Source of the DNA: Scortum barcoo
Taxonomy: Eukaryota; Chordata; Actinopteri; Centrarchiformes; Terapontidae
Length of the DNA stretch: 64,000 bases
Assembly (NCBI GenBank): GCA_023238725.1
Contig: CM041553.1
Location: forward strand, 21,696,001 to 21,760,000
Direction of reading: 5' to 3'
In this document: in pieces, positions 1 through 13,635 of the stretch
Position numbering within the stretch: position 1 is the first letter of the stretch
Layout of the letters: every line of letters begins with the position of its first letter
The notes under the pieces: generated by a model
What the model was told of the DNA's origin: nothing
The model's database searches: none
Seen by the model: the letters and a program-made list of their open reading frames with translations, nothing else
Program-made: the position numbers and the translations under genes

Positions 1-1788
1 TCATCTTTTCTTAAGTATTCTACCAATGACTGACAGCATTATTGTCATAATAATTGTCAAAAAATTCTACCAGACAATAGAGAATAGTTACATTTTTCAG
101 GATAGCAATTAAGGTAGGATAGAATAGGATCAGATAGGATGGTGTAGTCATTGCTAGGCACGGGGAAGGTCGAAAAAAAAACAACTCCACAGTAATTGTT
201 CTTTTTGAAGATTGATTTACTTTTTTTAAACAGAATCCACCATATTGAAAGCCTTTGTGTCAGATGGACTCAAGAAGACAGACAAGAGACTGAGTTTCTG
301 ATGCATGTAGTCATGACAACACAACACTGTAGGCACGGACAATTAGACAGCTGAATCACAGAATAACGAGTTTAACTTGTGACCTGAATTCTCAACCTTT
401 ATTTGAATCGATCATTGCGGCGGTCTGAGTGGTCACAGGCCATGGTGGCTACTTTCTTCTGGGCCTTCATGTTACAATTGCTGTTTCTGTGTCCAGCCAT
501 CCGTGCATCCGTACATGCATGGTTACTTACATCCAGCCATCCATAAGTGCTACATTTACCCAGTCACTACTTACGTTTTATTTGTGTGCGTTTGTTGTTA
601 CAGAAGTATGACGTGAATTAAACAGATGTACTGTATATTAATCTCTCAGTCTGTTGTCATCGCTGTGTGTGAGTGTGTTCATGTGCGTGTGTGTGTTTAC
701 TTAGTGACATAAGGACACAGAGGGGGCTCAGCTGGGAAGAGCTAATGTATATAGTACTGTATGTGTGTATTAGAACACCTGGGGCATATACTGTACACAC
801 ACAGACTCACACACATATGTATGTATATACGGATACTATGCTCTCTTATACACGCACATTCACACACATGCACATTATGCTGCATAACGGCGTAAATACA
901 GCTGACTGCTGTTAAAAGATCTTTTAATCCTTTGATGGTTCAGTTCTTTGGTAGTCGTCCTCTGTGTTCTCGGTGTGTGAATCCCTCAGTTCTTTATGAA
1001 CTTGCTCTTGAATCGGAGTTCGCCGAAATGGCAAGTGAAAAGGTCACAGAGTTACTGTTCCAGTCCATACATGCTACGTCGGAGATGGCTGACATGGGAA
1101 CGGAATAAAGTTTTTATGGAGATACCTTAAATGCTGGTAGGGTTTAATAGCCTATGAGAATCATTTGATCCAACCGTTCAGTTTAGTTCACTGCTCCGAG
1201 GTCCTCGGGGATGGCTGTCAGAAAAGTTTACTTAAACATCCGTTTCCATTCTGTGCATCCTGTCTGTGAGGTTGTGGTGTGTGTGTGTGTGTGTGTACTG
1301 TAGGCATGCTGTGAGTTTTCGAGACATACCTCCTTACGGACAGGATTAGAGAAACACAGAGAGAGAGAAACACAGAGAAGGGAGGGAGCGAGAAAAGGAC
1401 AGTGTCAGGAATGAGGAGAGAGACGAGGGAAAGGACAGCTGATATTTTAATCATGTGGGTTGGTTGTTCTGCAGAGCCCGGCTCTATTTAAAGGCTGGCA
1501 GCATCTGCTCAGTACCCCTGTGTTTTCTGGCACTAAGGGTAACACACACATACCCTCTCACACACCGTACATGCTCTTACTGCCCTTCAGCTGTATTTAT
1601 GGTTACTCTGCACTGTCATAATTCTAGTTTTACAGTTTGATGGAACCACCAGATGTGGAGCGAGCAGGCGGCAAGCGTACAGTTACACTCGCACTCCACA
1701 CACTCACCTGTGTAACACAGAAAATGCCCTCTAATATAAAAAATACGGCCTAATTATGTTTGTGCATATGTGTGTCTGTGTGTTGCAG
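1..1788. other. Intron sequence of grin2a (upstream part)
   Basis: No exon is recognised here. The stretch is AT-rich with scattered CA/GT runs (for example near 660-860 and 1275-1300) and ends in the splice acceptor TGTGTTGCAG directly before the first visible grin2a exon. Because the window opens inside the gene, this is read as intron. Confidence 0.7.
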
Positions 1789-1957
1789 TAACAGCACATC
1801 AGGAGGTTCCTACATTAAGCAATGCTGCAAGGGTTTCTGCATCGACATTCTGAAGAAAATAGCAAGGAACGTCAAGTTCACTTACGACCTCTACCTGGTC
1901 ACAAATGGAAAGCACGGCAAGAAGATCAACAATGTGTGGAACGGCATGGTTGGAGAG
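1789..1957 (+). CDS. grin2a: grin2a exon: end of S1 ligand-binding lobe
   Basis: After TTGCAG the exon supplies the last base of an Asn codon, then reads through CCKGFCIDILKK and VTNGKHGKKINNVWNGM, ending ...GE before GTACTT. This is the S1 half of the glutamate-binding clamshell. Confidence 0.93.
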
Positions 1958-4431
1958 GTACTTCCTGCCTGTCTTTCTCTTACTACAATACAATATCAGC
2001 CTCTCTTTTTGACTTTATGTGTGATTATTGGGACATACAGTTATTTGCTTTCTTGCTGTGAAGATCGATATCTTGTGTTTGTGTTCAGAATATAAAGCCT
2101 GGCTCTGTACATCTTTGCCCAAGTCCATCCACCAGCCTCTCTAAAGCTTACTAATAACACGTTACATCTGGCAGCCAGAGCCTCCGATCTTTATTCTAAG
2201 CTTAGCTAACTGAGTACTGGCTATAGTTTCATTTTTAATGGACAGGTCTAAGAATGGGGCTAATCCCCTTATCTAAGTCTCACCAAGAAAGAAAGTAAGC
2301 CTACAGTATTTCTCAAAATGCCGATCCATTCCTTTACATTACTAATAATTTAAAATGGTACTTATATATTATACTTATATACATATATTATTCAGTCGCA
2401 TAATGCCACTTGACATTATTTTGACTGTGCTGCTTGTTCTTTCTACAGTCGGGCTCTACATTAAATGTCATGATTAAAGGATAAGGGTGGCGTCATTCTA
2501 TATTTTCTATCGTTAACAAATACCATACAGATTTCCCTTCCTGTCTTTGGCACTCAGCCCTAAGCCCATTTGTTCCTACTAGAAGAGCGTCTTACTGATC
2601 TGTTTTTAATAGTTTTTAAAAAACAATGGAGGTCTGTGGCACAGAGGAATAAGCTAGATCAAGCATCTTCTTGTTTGAAAAATCAGTTGATTGTTGCTTT
2701 TGGTCTTTTCATGGGATTTGTTGACTTTCAGAAACATATTGAATATTGCCAGACTCATCCTTTAAAGCTACAATCTGTGAAACAAAGGTGTCACCCAAGC
2801 ACCAAACCTTAGAGGACTGGAAGCTGCTATCATTTTTTAATTGATTCGCAGATCTTTTAGTACACATTTATTTTTATGATGCTTTAAACGGTTGTTTATA
2901 TCATTAATGTTTGCGTCTAAGAGTAGAAAAGCTTTATGTTTCCAAATACCATCACTTGTGAAATGCCACAAAAAGCTAATCTAACATCATTGAATCACAT
3001 ACACTGGTACTTTATTTGGTCAATAACAAATCCTGTTTAAGATAACAGATAACTCTTTAGCAGGAGCAGGATATATTGAAGCGTGCTTGATCGCCGTCGT
3101 TTATCTTTTCTGAAAATGATTTATTCAGTCGCAGATTAGATTAAAGCAAAGTGCTGTCACAGTAAAATCCTAAAAGGTTGAAAGTGAAATATAAAATGTC
3201 TGGTGATGGAGCCTGACATTATGATCCATAGATTGCAGTAACGTTTATAGGAGCAGACCGCTAGAGGCCTTTAGACAATTAAATCTGAAAAAAACAGACC
3301 GTTTTACTGCGTACTAAAAATGACATCTGTATGAGCAGAATGCCCGTCTGTCAGAAGACATTCGGACACTCAGAAATGGTGGCACTATGAAAAAGACAGC
3401 TGTATTTTTACTTTTCATCTGATATGGCTGAAAATGCCCTCCAACTATAGATGACATTTTGCGCTTATACCCTCAGTCACTGTGATATTTCACGTCCAAA
3501 ATAAAAAGGAGTAACATATCAAAGACATATTGTCTGCTGTTGTCCAAATATTTACAGGGCTCACTATTTTTATTTCTGTCAGTGACGGCAGTGAGTCATG
3601 CGCTCCCTGTAACTATTGTTCTCTCCGTCAACCAGGTGGTGTACAAGAAGGCCGTGATGGCGGTCGGTTCACTGACCATCAATGAAGAGAGGTCAGAGGT
3701 CATTGACTTCTCTGTGCCCTTTGTGGAGACGGGCATCAGCGTCATGGTGTCGCGTAGCAATGGGACCGTCTCTCCTTCTGCCTTCCTTGGTAATCCATCT
3801 TTCTTTTTGTCTTTCTCAACCACAAATTTCCTCTGTTTTTTTTCCTCCCTTTTCTTCCTCTGTCCCTCAGCGAGACGACTACTGGGAGGAGAAAAAAGGG
3901 AGGTGCTTACATGTTGGCAAAATCCCGCACATAAAATGGAATATTTTATTCAGACACTATATGCTGGCCAAACTCCACTTGTACCCTGACTTTATCTGGG
4001 CCTCAACACCCTAAGCACATTAATATTTCTAGCAGAGCAGAGGAAGTGGAGTGTGCCAGCTGTTTTTTGAAAAGTCAGCTCAGACAAAGCATTCTTGATA
4101 CTCTCCTCCTCCTCCTCCTCTTCCCCAGTTGTTCAGATGACTAGAAACTGAAGCGCTTCTCGGTGCTCGCCTAATGTCTTGTATTGTCATTGGAGCGAGA
4201 CGGGGAGCGAGGGGATGTATTGGACCATGCATGTGTTGGTCCCTGTGTATCAAGCCATGTGTCAGTATGCGTGTGTGTAAGAAATAAAAAGTGTGTGTGA
4301 TACTACAGGAATATATTAGGACGTTTTGGTATTGAGTCACGAGTGTACAGAGAATTAATGTGCTTTGGCCGTGTGTATGTTAAAGGGTGAAGGCTTTGCG
4401 TGTGCATATTTATATGAAAACACATGTATGC

Positions 4432-4470
<39 letters not shown>

Positions 4471-7400
4471 TGTGTGTGTTGAGCCTGGGCCAGGGTATCA
4501 GTGACGGTTCAGTATCTCTCGCACTCATATTAGAGGCACCTCAGTGCACAATCTCTCAGGGTTGGCTAACCCTGGCAGTCACATACTTACACATATAGGA
4601 AACATGAAACACACACACACACACATACAATTTGTCTGCGTTCACCGTCGCTGGCACTCATCCCGCTCTCTGAACTCCTGCCCTGCTACACACCAAACAC
4701 ATGCAGACTCATACTCTCTCTCTCTCACACACACACACAGATATGCATAGATCACACACAAATAGATCACACACATGCCCAGATCACTTGGAGTTTGATT
4801 CTTCTCTCATTCCCTCCATCTCTCTCTCTCTCTCTCTCTCCTTCTCTCTCTCCCCCCTTCCTCTACCATCTCCCCCGCCCCAGGCCTCTCCCTCTCGCAG
4901 CTCTCATCCAAGGGAATAATGAGAAATATGGAAATGTGCTCCGTCAAACTCTCTGTGACTAACTCTCCCTCTCCTCCCCTCCCTCACTCCCCTCTCCCTC
5001 CGTCTGTCTCCCTTTCTCCCTTCTCTGTGTCTTCTCTATCATCTTTTCCTCACTTTATCTCCCCCTTGTCCCTGCTCTCTTGCACCGAGTCTGTCTCCTC
5101 TTTCTCTCCATCCCTCACTTTTTATGCATCTCCTGCACCTCCACGGTGTCTCTCTGTCTCGTGTACTTGTTTTCTCTTTAACTCTCTCCCTTTCTTGCTC
5201 CTTCTTTTTTCTCTCAGAGCCCTTCAGTGCATCAGTTTGGGTGATGATGTTTGTGATGCTGCTCATTGTCACAGCCATCGCCGTCTTCCTCTTTGAGTTT
5301 GTCAGTCCGCTGGGCTTCAACCGCAACTTGGCCCAAGGCAAAGGTAGGCTCACACACGTACAATCAGGAATATCACACCGATCGCTTCTCCCCAGAGCAA
5401 GAGGCACAAATCCAAGCTTCCCCTGGAGCAAAAGTGACCTATTATCACGCCGACGGTTCAGTTAATGTAACAGGGCATTAACAATTCTATCCCAAAGCCA
5501 GTCTCCAACACTGTAATCTGAGGCGTCATCAAAAACCAGAACCTGGAGCTGCTCTGGTGGCTGTGAATTGGAGATTAATTTTGTGTTCACACAAAATTGC
5601 ATTTTAGATTAATTTAACATCCAAATTAGCTAAAGGCCAATTCAGGTGTTGCAGGTGAATAATGCTTTTTCTTTGACTTTTTTTTAGCACACCTGAACAT
5701 GGTTCCATAACTCTAAACAACGTTCCTGAATTCTTCATCTTGCACAGTGATTGAATAACAAATGCAGAAAAACTTTTGGAATGTATATATTTGTGATTTG
5801 TGTGTGTGTGTGTGTGTGTGTGTGTAAACTATATAATAAACTATATAATAATATATAATACTTTTCAAAAGTTTTACCTCCAGGAGAACACTGTATCTGA
5901 AAAAGAACAGTTCAACCTTTTGTGAATTGCTTATTTACTTTCTTGCCATCAGTTAAGATGATCGAAACCACTCTTATTTACATAGTAAATACATAAATAC
6001 TGGAAACAAGTGGAACCAGCTAGCATCCGTCCAAAGATTATAAAATGTGTCTACCAGCACCTGTAAAGCTCACTAATCCTATACCTTATTTGTTGAATCT
6101 GTGCAGACACTGACGAGTTAAAACAACTTGTTGGGGTTTGTGTCACCATTTCCAAGAGTAGTAACTTCCTGGAGTCCTGTTGTCACCGTGAGGGTGCCAA
6201 GCAGCCCCCCAGACTCCCAATCTTTATGCTTAACTAAGATAACCGGCTACTGGCTTTTGCACAATATTGCCATTGCACACTTGAAACCAGTGAAAAGTGA
6301 AAGTAAATAAGCATATTTCCGAAAATGTCGAGGTATTCCTGTCATAGCTGCTTAATACCCTTTACCTTACGTGCAGACATTTAAAGAGATTTTTGTCCTT
6401 TAATGGATTACACAATAGGCAGGAAACAAGGGGAGAAAAGGGGAGAAAAAGGGGAATGACATGCAACTAAGCTCCCTAGAGTCAAACTGCAGACAGTTAA
6501 AACGTATGCACTTTAACCATTCGGCTTTCAGGAGGCTCCAGTATTAGACATTATTGATTCCCATTTGGAGTTAGCTTCAACTTGCATTCTGCTCTGGGCT
6601 GAAAAACCAAATTGCATTCACTTAGTTATTTATTTATTTTGAGGATTTAAGTCTGAAAAAAAATTATTTTAGATTTGGTTCTACAAAGGTTCACTTTCTA
6701 CATTTTTTGTGGCTTTGACTTGCTAGAAGTAAAAGTCAGTCTAGTTGACCAAAAGTAGTTTGTCGTCTTCAACTATTGATCATCACAAACAAAATGCCTC
6801 CTGTCCACAATGACTGCAAAATGTATGGGCTGTAGGCAGAAATAACAATTAAAGTCAATAATACTGTTACATTTACAATGTCCCCCATCTGAGTAAACCA
6901 TGATATCCTTAAACTAGATCATGAACCTCCTTTTTTTTAGTATGTTTTGTAATTAAATGTTAAACATTACTGCATGTTGTATTTAAACCCCCAAATCAGT
7001 CTTATACTGTTTTGAAAAAAAATATGACTTGCCTTGGCTTTTCTTGGTTCTTCAGCTTCTTTTTTCCACGTTCTCTTCTTTATTTCTTCCTCTGCTTCCC
7101 TGCCTCTCTCTCTCTCAGATCCGCATGGTCCATCATTCACCATCGGTAAGGCCATATGGCTGCTGTGGGGTCTGGTTTTCAACAACTCTGTGCCCGTGCA
7201 GAACCCAAAGGGCACCACCAGTAAGTTCATCGTGTCAGTGTGGGCCTTCTTTGCCGTCATCTTCCTGGCCTCCTACACTGCCAACCTGGCTGCCTTCATG
7301 ATCCAGGAAGAGTTTGTGGACCAAGTCACTGGACTGTCTGACAAGAAGGTGGGATTACACACATATGGACACACAAAAATCCACACACGCACGCACACAC

Positions 7401-10400
7401 AGAAGAAAACTAAACACATTCACAGTCAGGGTTGCTCTTGTAATGGATGCCAGCCCTGCGGCCAGACAGGACTCTCCAGGGAGTGCCCTTGGGCTTCAAC
7501 AGCCCAAACCCTCTGGCCGTAGCTGTCACCACACTAACACTGCCAGCGCAGCAGACCCAGGGGCACACACACACACACACACAGGCTGCATAGATCAAAG
7601 ACGTGTGTATGTGTGTGTGTGTTGTGTTTGTATTTAGATGTGTGTGTGTGTGTGTGTGCATGTGGACTTTGCAGAGGCTGGCAGTGTCAGCAGAACCTCA
7701 GCCAGTCTTACGCTACACTGGACACACAACGATGATGACTGATGAGTCCACTCCACTGTCTCTCCCTCCTCCCTCCTCCTCTCTCCTCTGTCTCTTCTTG
7801 TCACTCTCCACTTGTCCTCCTCTCTCCTTCTTTGTGTGTGTCCCTCCCTCAGTTTAACACTTTTCCTCCCTTCCTTTCTTCCCCTCCATCTTCACTTACT
7901 CTGTCTCTTCATGCTGTCTCTCACTCCTGCTCGTTGTCTTTTAGCCTCTTTGTTTTGTATTTTTTATTTGATTTTTTTTTTTGTGCTCCTGTATCTTCTG
8001 GTCAGTTTCCTCTTTAAAAATCAGTCTCTCTTTTGCGCTCCTTCTTTCTCTCCCTGCAGTTCCAGAGTCCATACTCATATTCCCCACCATTTCGCTTCGG
8101 GACAGTCCCCAACGGCAGCACCGAGCGCAACATCAGGAAGAACTATCCAGATATGCATCAGTACATGACCAAATACCACCAGAGCGGCGTCCAGGACGCG
8201 CTGGTCAGCCTCAAGACAGGGTATGTAAACTTGTCAAGTCAACTCACGTCAAATTGTTATTTATTTTACCTGAGAGGGTAATTCTGTTTGCAGACGACAT
8301 ATGCTTAACGTATGAAAACGAACAGAAAAAAGACATTGCATCACAAAGCGACCCGGCCCCCAGGGACCCAACACTAGCTCATGCTAATGTGCTGCAGTAA
8401 CTGTGTTCAGTGTTTCTGTCACTGACGGTAAAATGCAAACGCCGTCTGCAAGTGCTCATTATTGAGTCTTGTTGCTGCTGGAAAGAGGGAGCTGCCAAAA
8501 CAGGCAGAGTGTAATTTGTTCTGGAGTTTGCCACCTTTATTCTCCCTCCTAAACACACACTAATGGAGGGATGGCTGCACTGCTTTTATTTGTTCATTAG
8601 TTTTGTGTGCTTTGAACTTTAGGGTATTTTCTCTAAATATATTTTTACATTTTCACTTTCCCCCTCCCTGCAATTATTTTATTGATACTGCATATAAAAT
8701 AGATAAGGTTTGTTCCTCATATCTCATATGTTGGGGACTTATTATACAACATCAAAACCACATAATTATTGTGTTCAGCAGAATCATCAGTGTTTAATTT
8801 AATTCTTCGGCAAAAGTGGTTGTTTATGCAGAAGAAAGTGTAAAGATGTTGGAGTTGTAGTTGAAATTTCTGTGAAGTCAGTGAAACAGGCTGTGACACA
8901 AAAAAAGCATGTTTAAAATGAGTCTGCAGTTTATTGTTCTCAGATGCTGGGTGAACTTAAATGAATGAATATTAGTCTGAGATTCTCTGTGCACTTTTAT
9001 AACAGTGAGTATAACTCAGTGACGGCAATTAACACATGTCCTTTGGTAAGCCATTTAATTCAAAATGTTTTATGTTTATGCATACATATCTTACATGGAG
9101 GGCTCCAGGGGAATTGATTAACACTAGGGTGATTTCAGTGGGTTATATAAAGACATTTTTTTCCTCACAGTGAAAAGATTTCTGCTGTTATATATGCTGG
9201 TGATGGCGGCTCCTTGCTACATTGTGTTTGGTTAACAGTCATACATCAAGTTTCTGTTTTTGCTGAGCTCAGATGTATCGGGCCCACATAGGTTGATTGT
9301 TGCGTCAGATACAAATTACAGCTCCTTAGTTTGAATTCAGCATGTCATGTCAGAAAAATGACAAAACCTGCAAGTAAAAGATTATATCTCGGTGTGAACA
9401 AAGGCGTCCTCGTGTGCTTTAATATTTACTGTACCAGCAGAGAGTACTCACCGTCACAGCCCGAGTCCAAGCTGAGAATTCCAGCTCCAGGAGACAGAGC
9501 GTTGTCAGTAAACCAACCGGTTTGTTCATGGATCTGAGAAACATTGTTACTGTCACTCAGCAGTGTTGTCGTCTTTGGCGCTGAAGCCTGATGGATCAAA
9601 TTTCACAGAGTCTTCTTTTACCATGACATGAGGACAAATGGCAAATACATTAAAAGTGTTGTTACTATTGCATGGAATTGATAAAGCTTTTTCAAGTGAA
9701 AAGCATTATAAAAAGTCATATAGATATATACAAACCAGAAAGAAAAATGTCCCTTCATGTATTTTTATGTTAAAAGCCCCATAATTTGCCACCCTTTAAA
9801 CCATGTCTTTGGCCTTGGACTTGTCACAGCTGATGGTCTGTTCAAAATATGATTCAGATTTGTTTTCTATTTAAATTGTTTTCAGTGTTCCATTGTTATT
9901 AAGTATTTCATAAGAAAAAAAAAGGAAAAATTACAGAAAAGTCTGAAAAAAAGCAACCTACAGCTGGCGGCGAGTTATGTAACCTAGCATAAAGCCTAGA
10001 GAACAAGAGGAAACAGCTAGTCTGACTCACCAGCTCCTAAAAGCAATAATTTCTTTAATCTGTTTAAAAACCAAAGAGTAAAAATGACACATGGTAGTTT
10101 TTGGCTCATCTGACTCCCAGCAAGAAACACTATTCCCCAAAAACTAGTCCTTAGAGCAATGCTTGCCAACCTGAGGGTCGCCACACCCCAATTTGTCAGA
10201 AGATTAATCGGAGCGCTCACTAGATGATTAAAGAAAGAAGAAAAACAGTATTTCTCTTCAATAAATTAGAATTTGTTTAGTTTTTTTTTTTGTTATATTT
10301 CTTTCTTTTTGTCTTGTGAAATGTTAATTTCTAAAGACCTTTTAAGTTCAATCTCATCTGCAGTAGCTCTTAAGAAAGTTAAAATTAGTATTAGTAAAAA

Positions 10401-13400
10401 TTAGGCTTATTAAAATACTTCCCAAAATGAAATATGTTATTCCTTTAAAGCGTTTGTTGCAGTGTCTACTTGCGATGGCTTGTCATTGGTTTGGCTTGTT
10501 TATGTCTCTTACAGGAAGCTGGATGCTTTCATTTACGACGCCGCTGTGCTGAACTACATGGCGGGCAGAGATGACGGCTGCAAGCTGGTCACCATTGGCA
10601 GCGGTTACATCTTTGCCACCACAGGTTACGGTATCGCCCTGCAGAAAGGATCCTACTGGAAGCGCCTGGTCGATCTGGCCATACTGGGCATCATAGGAGA
10701 TGGTGAGGCGCTCGCATGTGTCCACATTCTGCAGTCACAGCACATTAAGGTTTAAGTTTCCAAGTTTTCCAAGTTGTTCCTGGGTACAGTTGTGCCATTG
10801 CTCTGCTTTCTGTCCTTCCACCCCCTCCCCCAACACTCTCCCTCTCGTCTCCCTCCCTCTTTCAGAAAGCTATCAGGGGCTAGTCTTAACACACCATTTC
10901 ATCATCATTACTCTGTGTGGGTTTGTGTGTGTGTGTGCCCACCGTGTCCTGTTATGTTTACTCCTCCAGATTGTTCTGTATAATAAGCTGTGAGATGGTG
11001 CGAATGGAGGAAAGAGAATGAGCCAGACAGAAACTGCTGAAACCACTAAAGCGCTTTGCTTCACACCCGGCCTTTTTATCCAGGGCAAACACCTGCGTGT
11101 GCATGCGACACACAAACACACTCAGTCCGATAATAATTCCCTCCCATCTTTCCTCATCACTCCATCACTATCAATTCTTCTCCCTCCTCCTACAACCCTT
11201 TTTTCACTCCACCTCCTGTCTCCTTTCCATTACGATCTATTTACCACTTCACCTCACTCCCCTCCTCCCCTCTCCTCTCCATCTTCCCTCGTAATGATAC
11301 GCCCTTTTTCTCACCACACCTCTCTTATTCCCTCTACCGCCCACCCCCTCCCTCTCTTTTTCTCCCTGCTTCAATTCCTTCGTTCCTCTTCCCTGACCCC
11401 GCTGCCATCTTAAACCCTCACTTTGCATTTTCCTTTCCAACAGGTGAGATGGAGGAGCTGGAGGCCCAGTGGCTAACTGGGATCTGCCATAATGAGAAGA
11501 ATGAAGTGATGTCCAGCCAGCTGGATGTGGACAACATGGCGGGCGTCTTCTACATGCTGGCCACAGCCATGGGCCTCTCTATCCTCACCTTCATCTCTGA
11601 GCACCTTTTCTACTGGAGGCTGAGATACTGCTTCACCGGAGTCTGCTCCGGGAGGCCGGGTCTGCTCTTCACTATCAGCAGGGTGAGGAGAAGGAAATGT
11701 ATCTATTAACCTCTCTCAATTGCAGGAACCTTTCCCAGAGACTTTACATGGTCCAGTTTGGGTTCCTGGGCAGCAGCCTTTGCCCCTTCTGCTTCTAAAC
11801 TAGTACTTTCAGATGTTGCTGTTAATGCTGCTTACCGATCAAACAGTATCCTCAAGAGTGCAACAACTGATGTATAACATTGATTCAGAATGTAAGAAAG
11901 CACTGGTTGTTGCAATATCAATGTCAGGACTCGGGATGGGAAATACTCGTAATGTTTATTGACATTTAGTCCTTACTTGCAGACTACTCCCCGAAAGAGA
12001 ATGAGATAAGTGGGCTAAACACACAGAGAATCAGCAAAAGAAACTAAACTTGATTGCATTTGCAGATTGTTTAAATTGGGTTACAAACTTAAGCAGAAAA
12101 ATAAGAGAAAAAAAACACTCAGCACATTATTGCAACTCTGAAGACAGAGACGGAGCCTTTGTGGTGTTTAACAACATCGGTTCAAACATTGCTCAGGAAA
12201 TTACAAAAATGAAACTCTGTTGCTGTCTTGTTGTGTGCAAAAATTGCATCTCAAACTAAGCAGTCAGTTTTAAATCCTTAATGTGTCTAATTTGTCTAAT
12301 CTTCATGGTTCTGCAGATGTGGTGAAAATAGAAACAGGAGTGCACAAAAGGGACTTTTAGATATGCGAATGCCGAAAAAATGTTTGAAACCCATGCCATT
12401 GTTACAGTTAAGATAAAATACAAATCTGTGACATGTTTGTGTATTTGAGGACCATATGTTTGAAACACACAATAGTTACTAAGATATAAAAGGCATCTGG
12501 ATGTGTGTGTGAGAAAAGAGGAAAGAGCAGGAGGGGGGTAGTGTGATTATAGAGCCCAGCTGTGGTAGAGATGAATTTACTGCTGCAGATATGGACAGCA
12601 GGATAGAGGAATCAAACCGCTAAGAGGATGATGTGGACGCACACTCATATAGAAACACACAAAGCTATCTCTCTCTCTTTCTCTATCTCTCTCTCACCCA
12701 CATACACAAGTCTGCTCTAACAAAGTTAAAAATGGCATATGCAGGAGCGGTGAGGTAAGGGACGGACTTGACCACACAGGCAGGCAGACAGACACACACA
12801 CACACACACACACAAACAGAAATGGGAACACCCAGACAGACCATTCTTTCATTATTCATATGTCATGTCTCTGTGTTAGGCAGGGCTTTTATTCCAGACG
12901 AGCAGCATTTCACACATTAAGTGTTTTACAAAAAGAGAGCAATGTGTGTCTGAGTGTGAATGTGTCTCTCGGTGCGTGCATGCTGTTAGAGCAGCGATAC
13001 CGGGGGTTAAGTGGCTCCAGGAAGAACATCTCCTTGCACTCAAAAGCCCCCTCCAGTGACATCACCACCTAATTTTAATTTTCTGGGCGCCTCTGAAAGC
13101 AGTTAATCTAAAAAAGTGGCGATTATCTCTTCCAGCCACATTACAAAAAAAAATGAGGTTAAGGTTTGCAGTCAATGCACCGGAGAAAGGGATGCAGAGG
13201 TCTCTTTTAATTTACCGTGCAAGGAAATTAGTGTTGTGCATGTTTGAACTTTTTTATGTGAAGTCACTGGGTTGGGAATTAATTCTTCTATTATCTCTCT
13301 TATCTCCCTCCTCCCTGCTGCTGGATCCTCTCCTCTACTCTTTTCTTCCTTGTCCTTTCCTCACCTCTCCTCCTCTCAGGGTATATGGAGCTGTATCCAT

Positions 13401-13581
13401 GGTGTCCATATAGATATGAAGAAAAAGAATCCGGAGCTGGACTTTAGTCCTCAAGCCAACATGCTGCACCTGCTCAAGTCCGCCAAGTCCATGGCTTTGT
13501 CCTCTCCCAAGCGCAACACTGTCCTCTTGCAGCCAAGCATCCTAGATGTGATGACAGGGAAAGGTAATATAGGGCTTTCTG

Positions 13582-13635
<54 letters not shown>

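Larger units (their letters stand above)
1958..3635 (+). other. grin2a intron with two degenerate dispersed repeats
   Basis: Holds a degenerate copy of dispersed repeat family B (about 2096-2335) and one of family A (about 2536-2760). No exon is seen. The polypyrimidine and acceptor before 3636 are modest (CTCCGTCAACCAG). Confidence 0.6.

Noticed and set aside
4800..5215. Long CT-rich ORFs before the M1 exon of grin2a
   Set aside because: Low-complexity pyrimidine tract of the intron; the true exon starts at 5218.
7349..8059. Several overlapping ORFs between grin2a pore and S2 exons
   Set aside because: They run through CA and CT repeats in an intron; exon ends at 7348 and 8060 are fixed by conserved protein.
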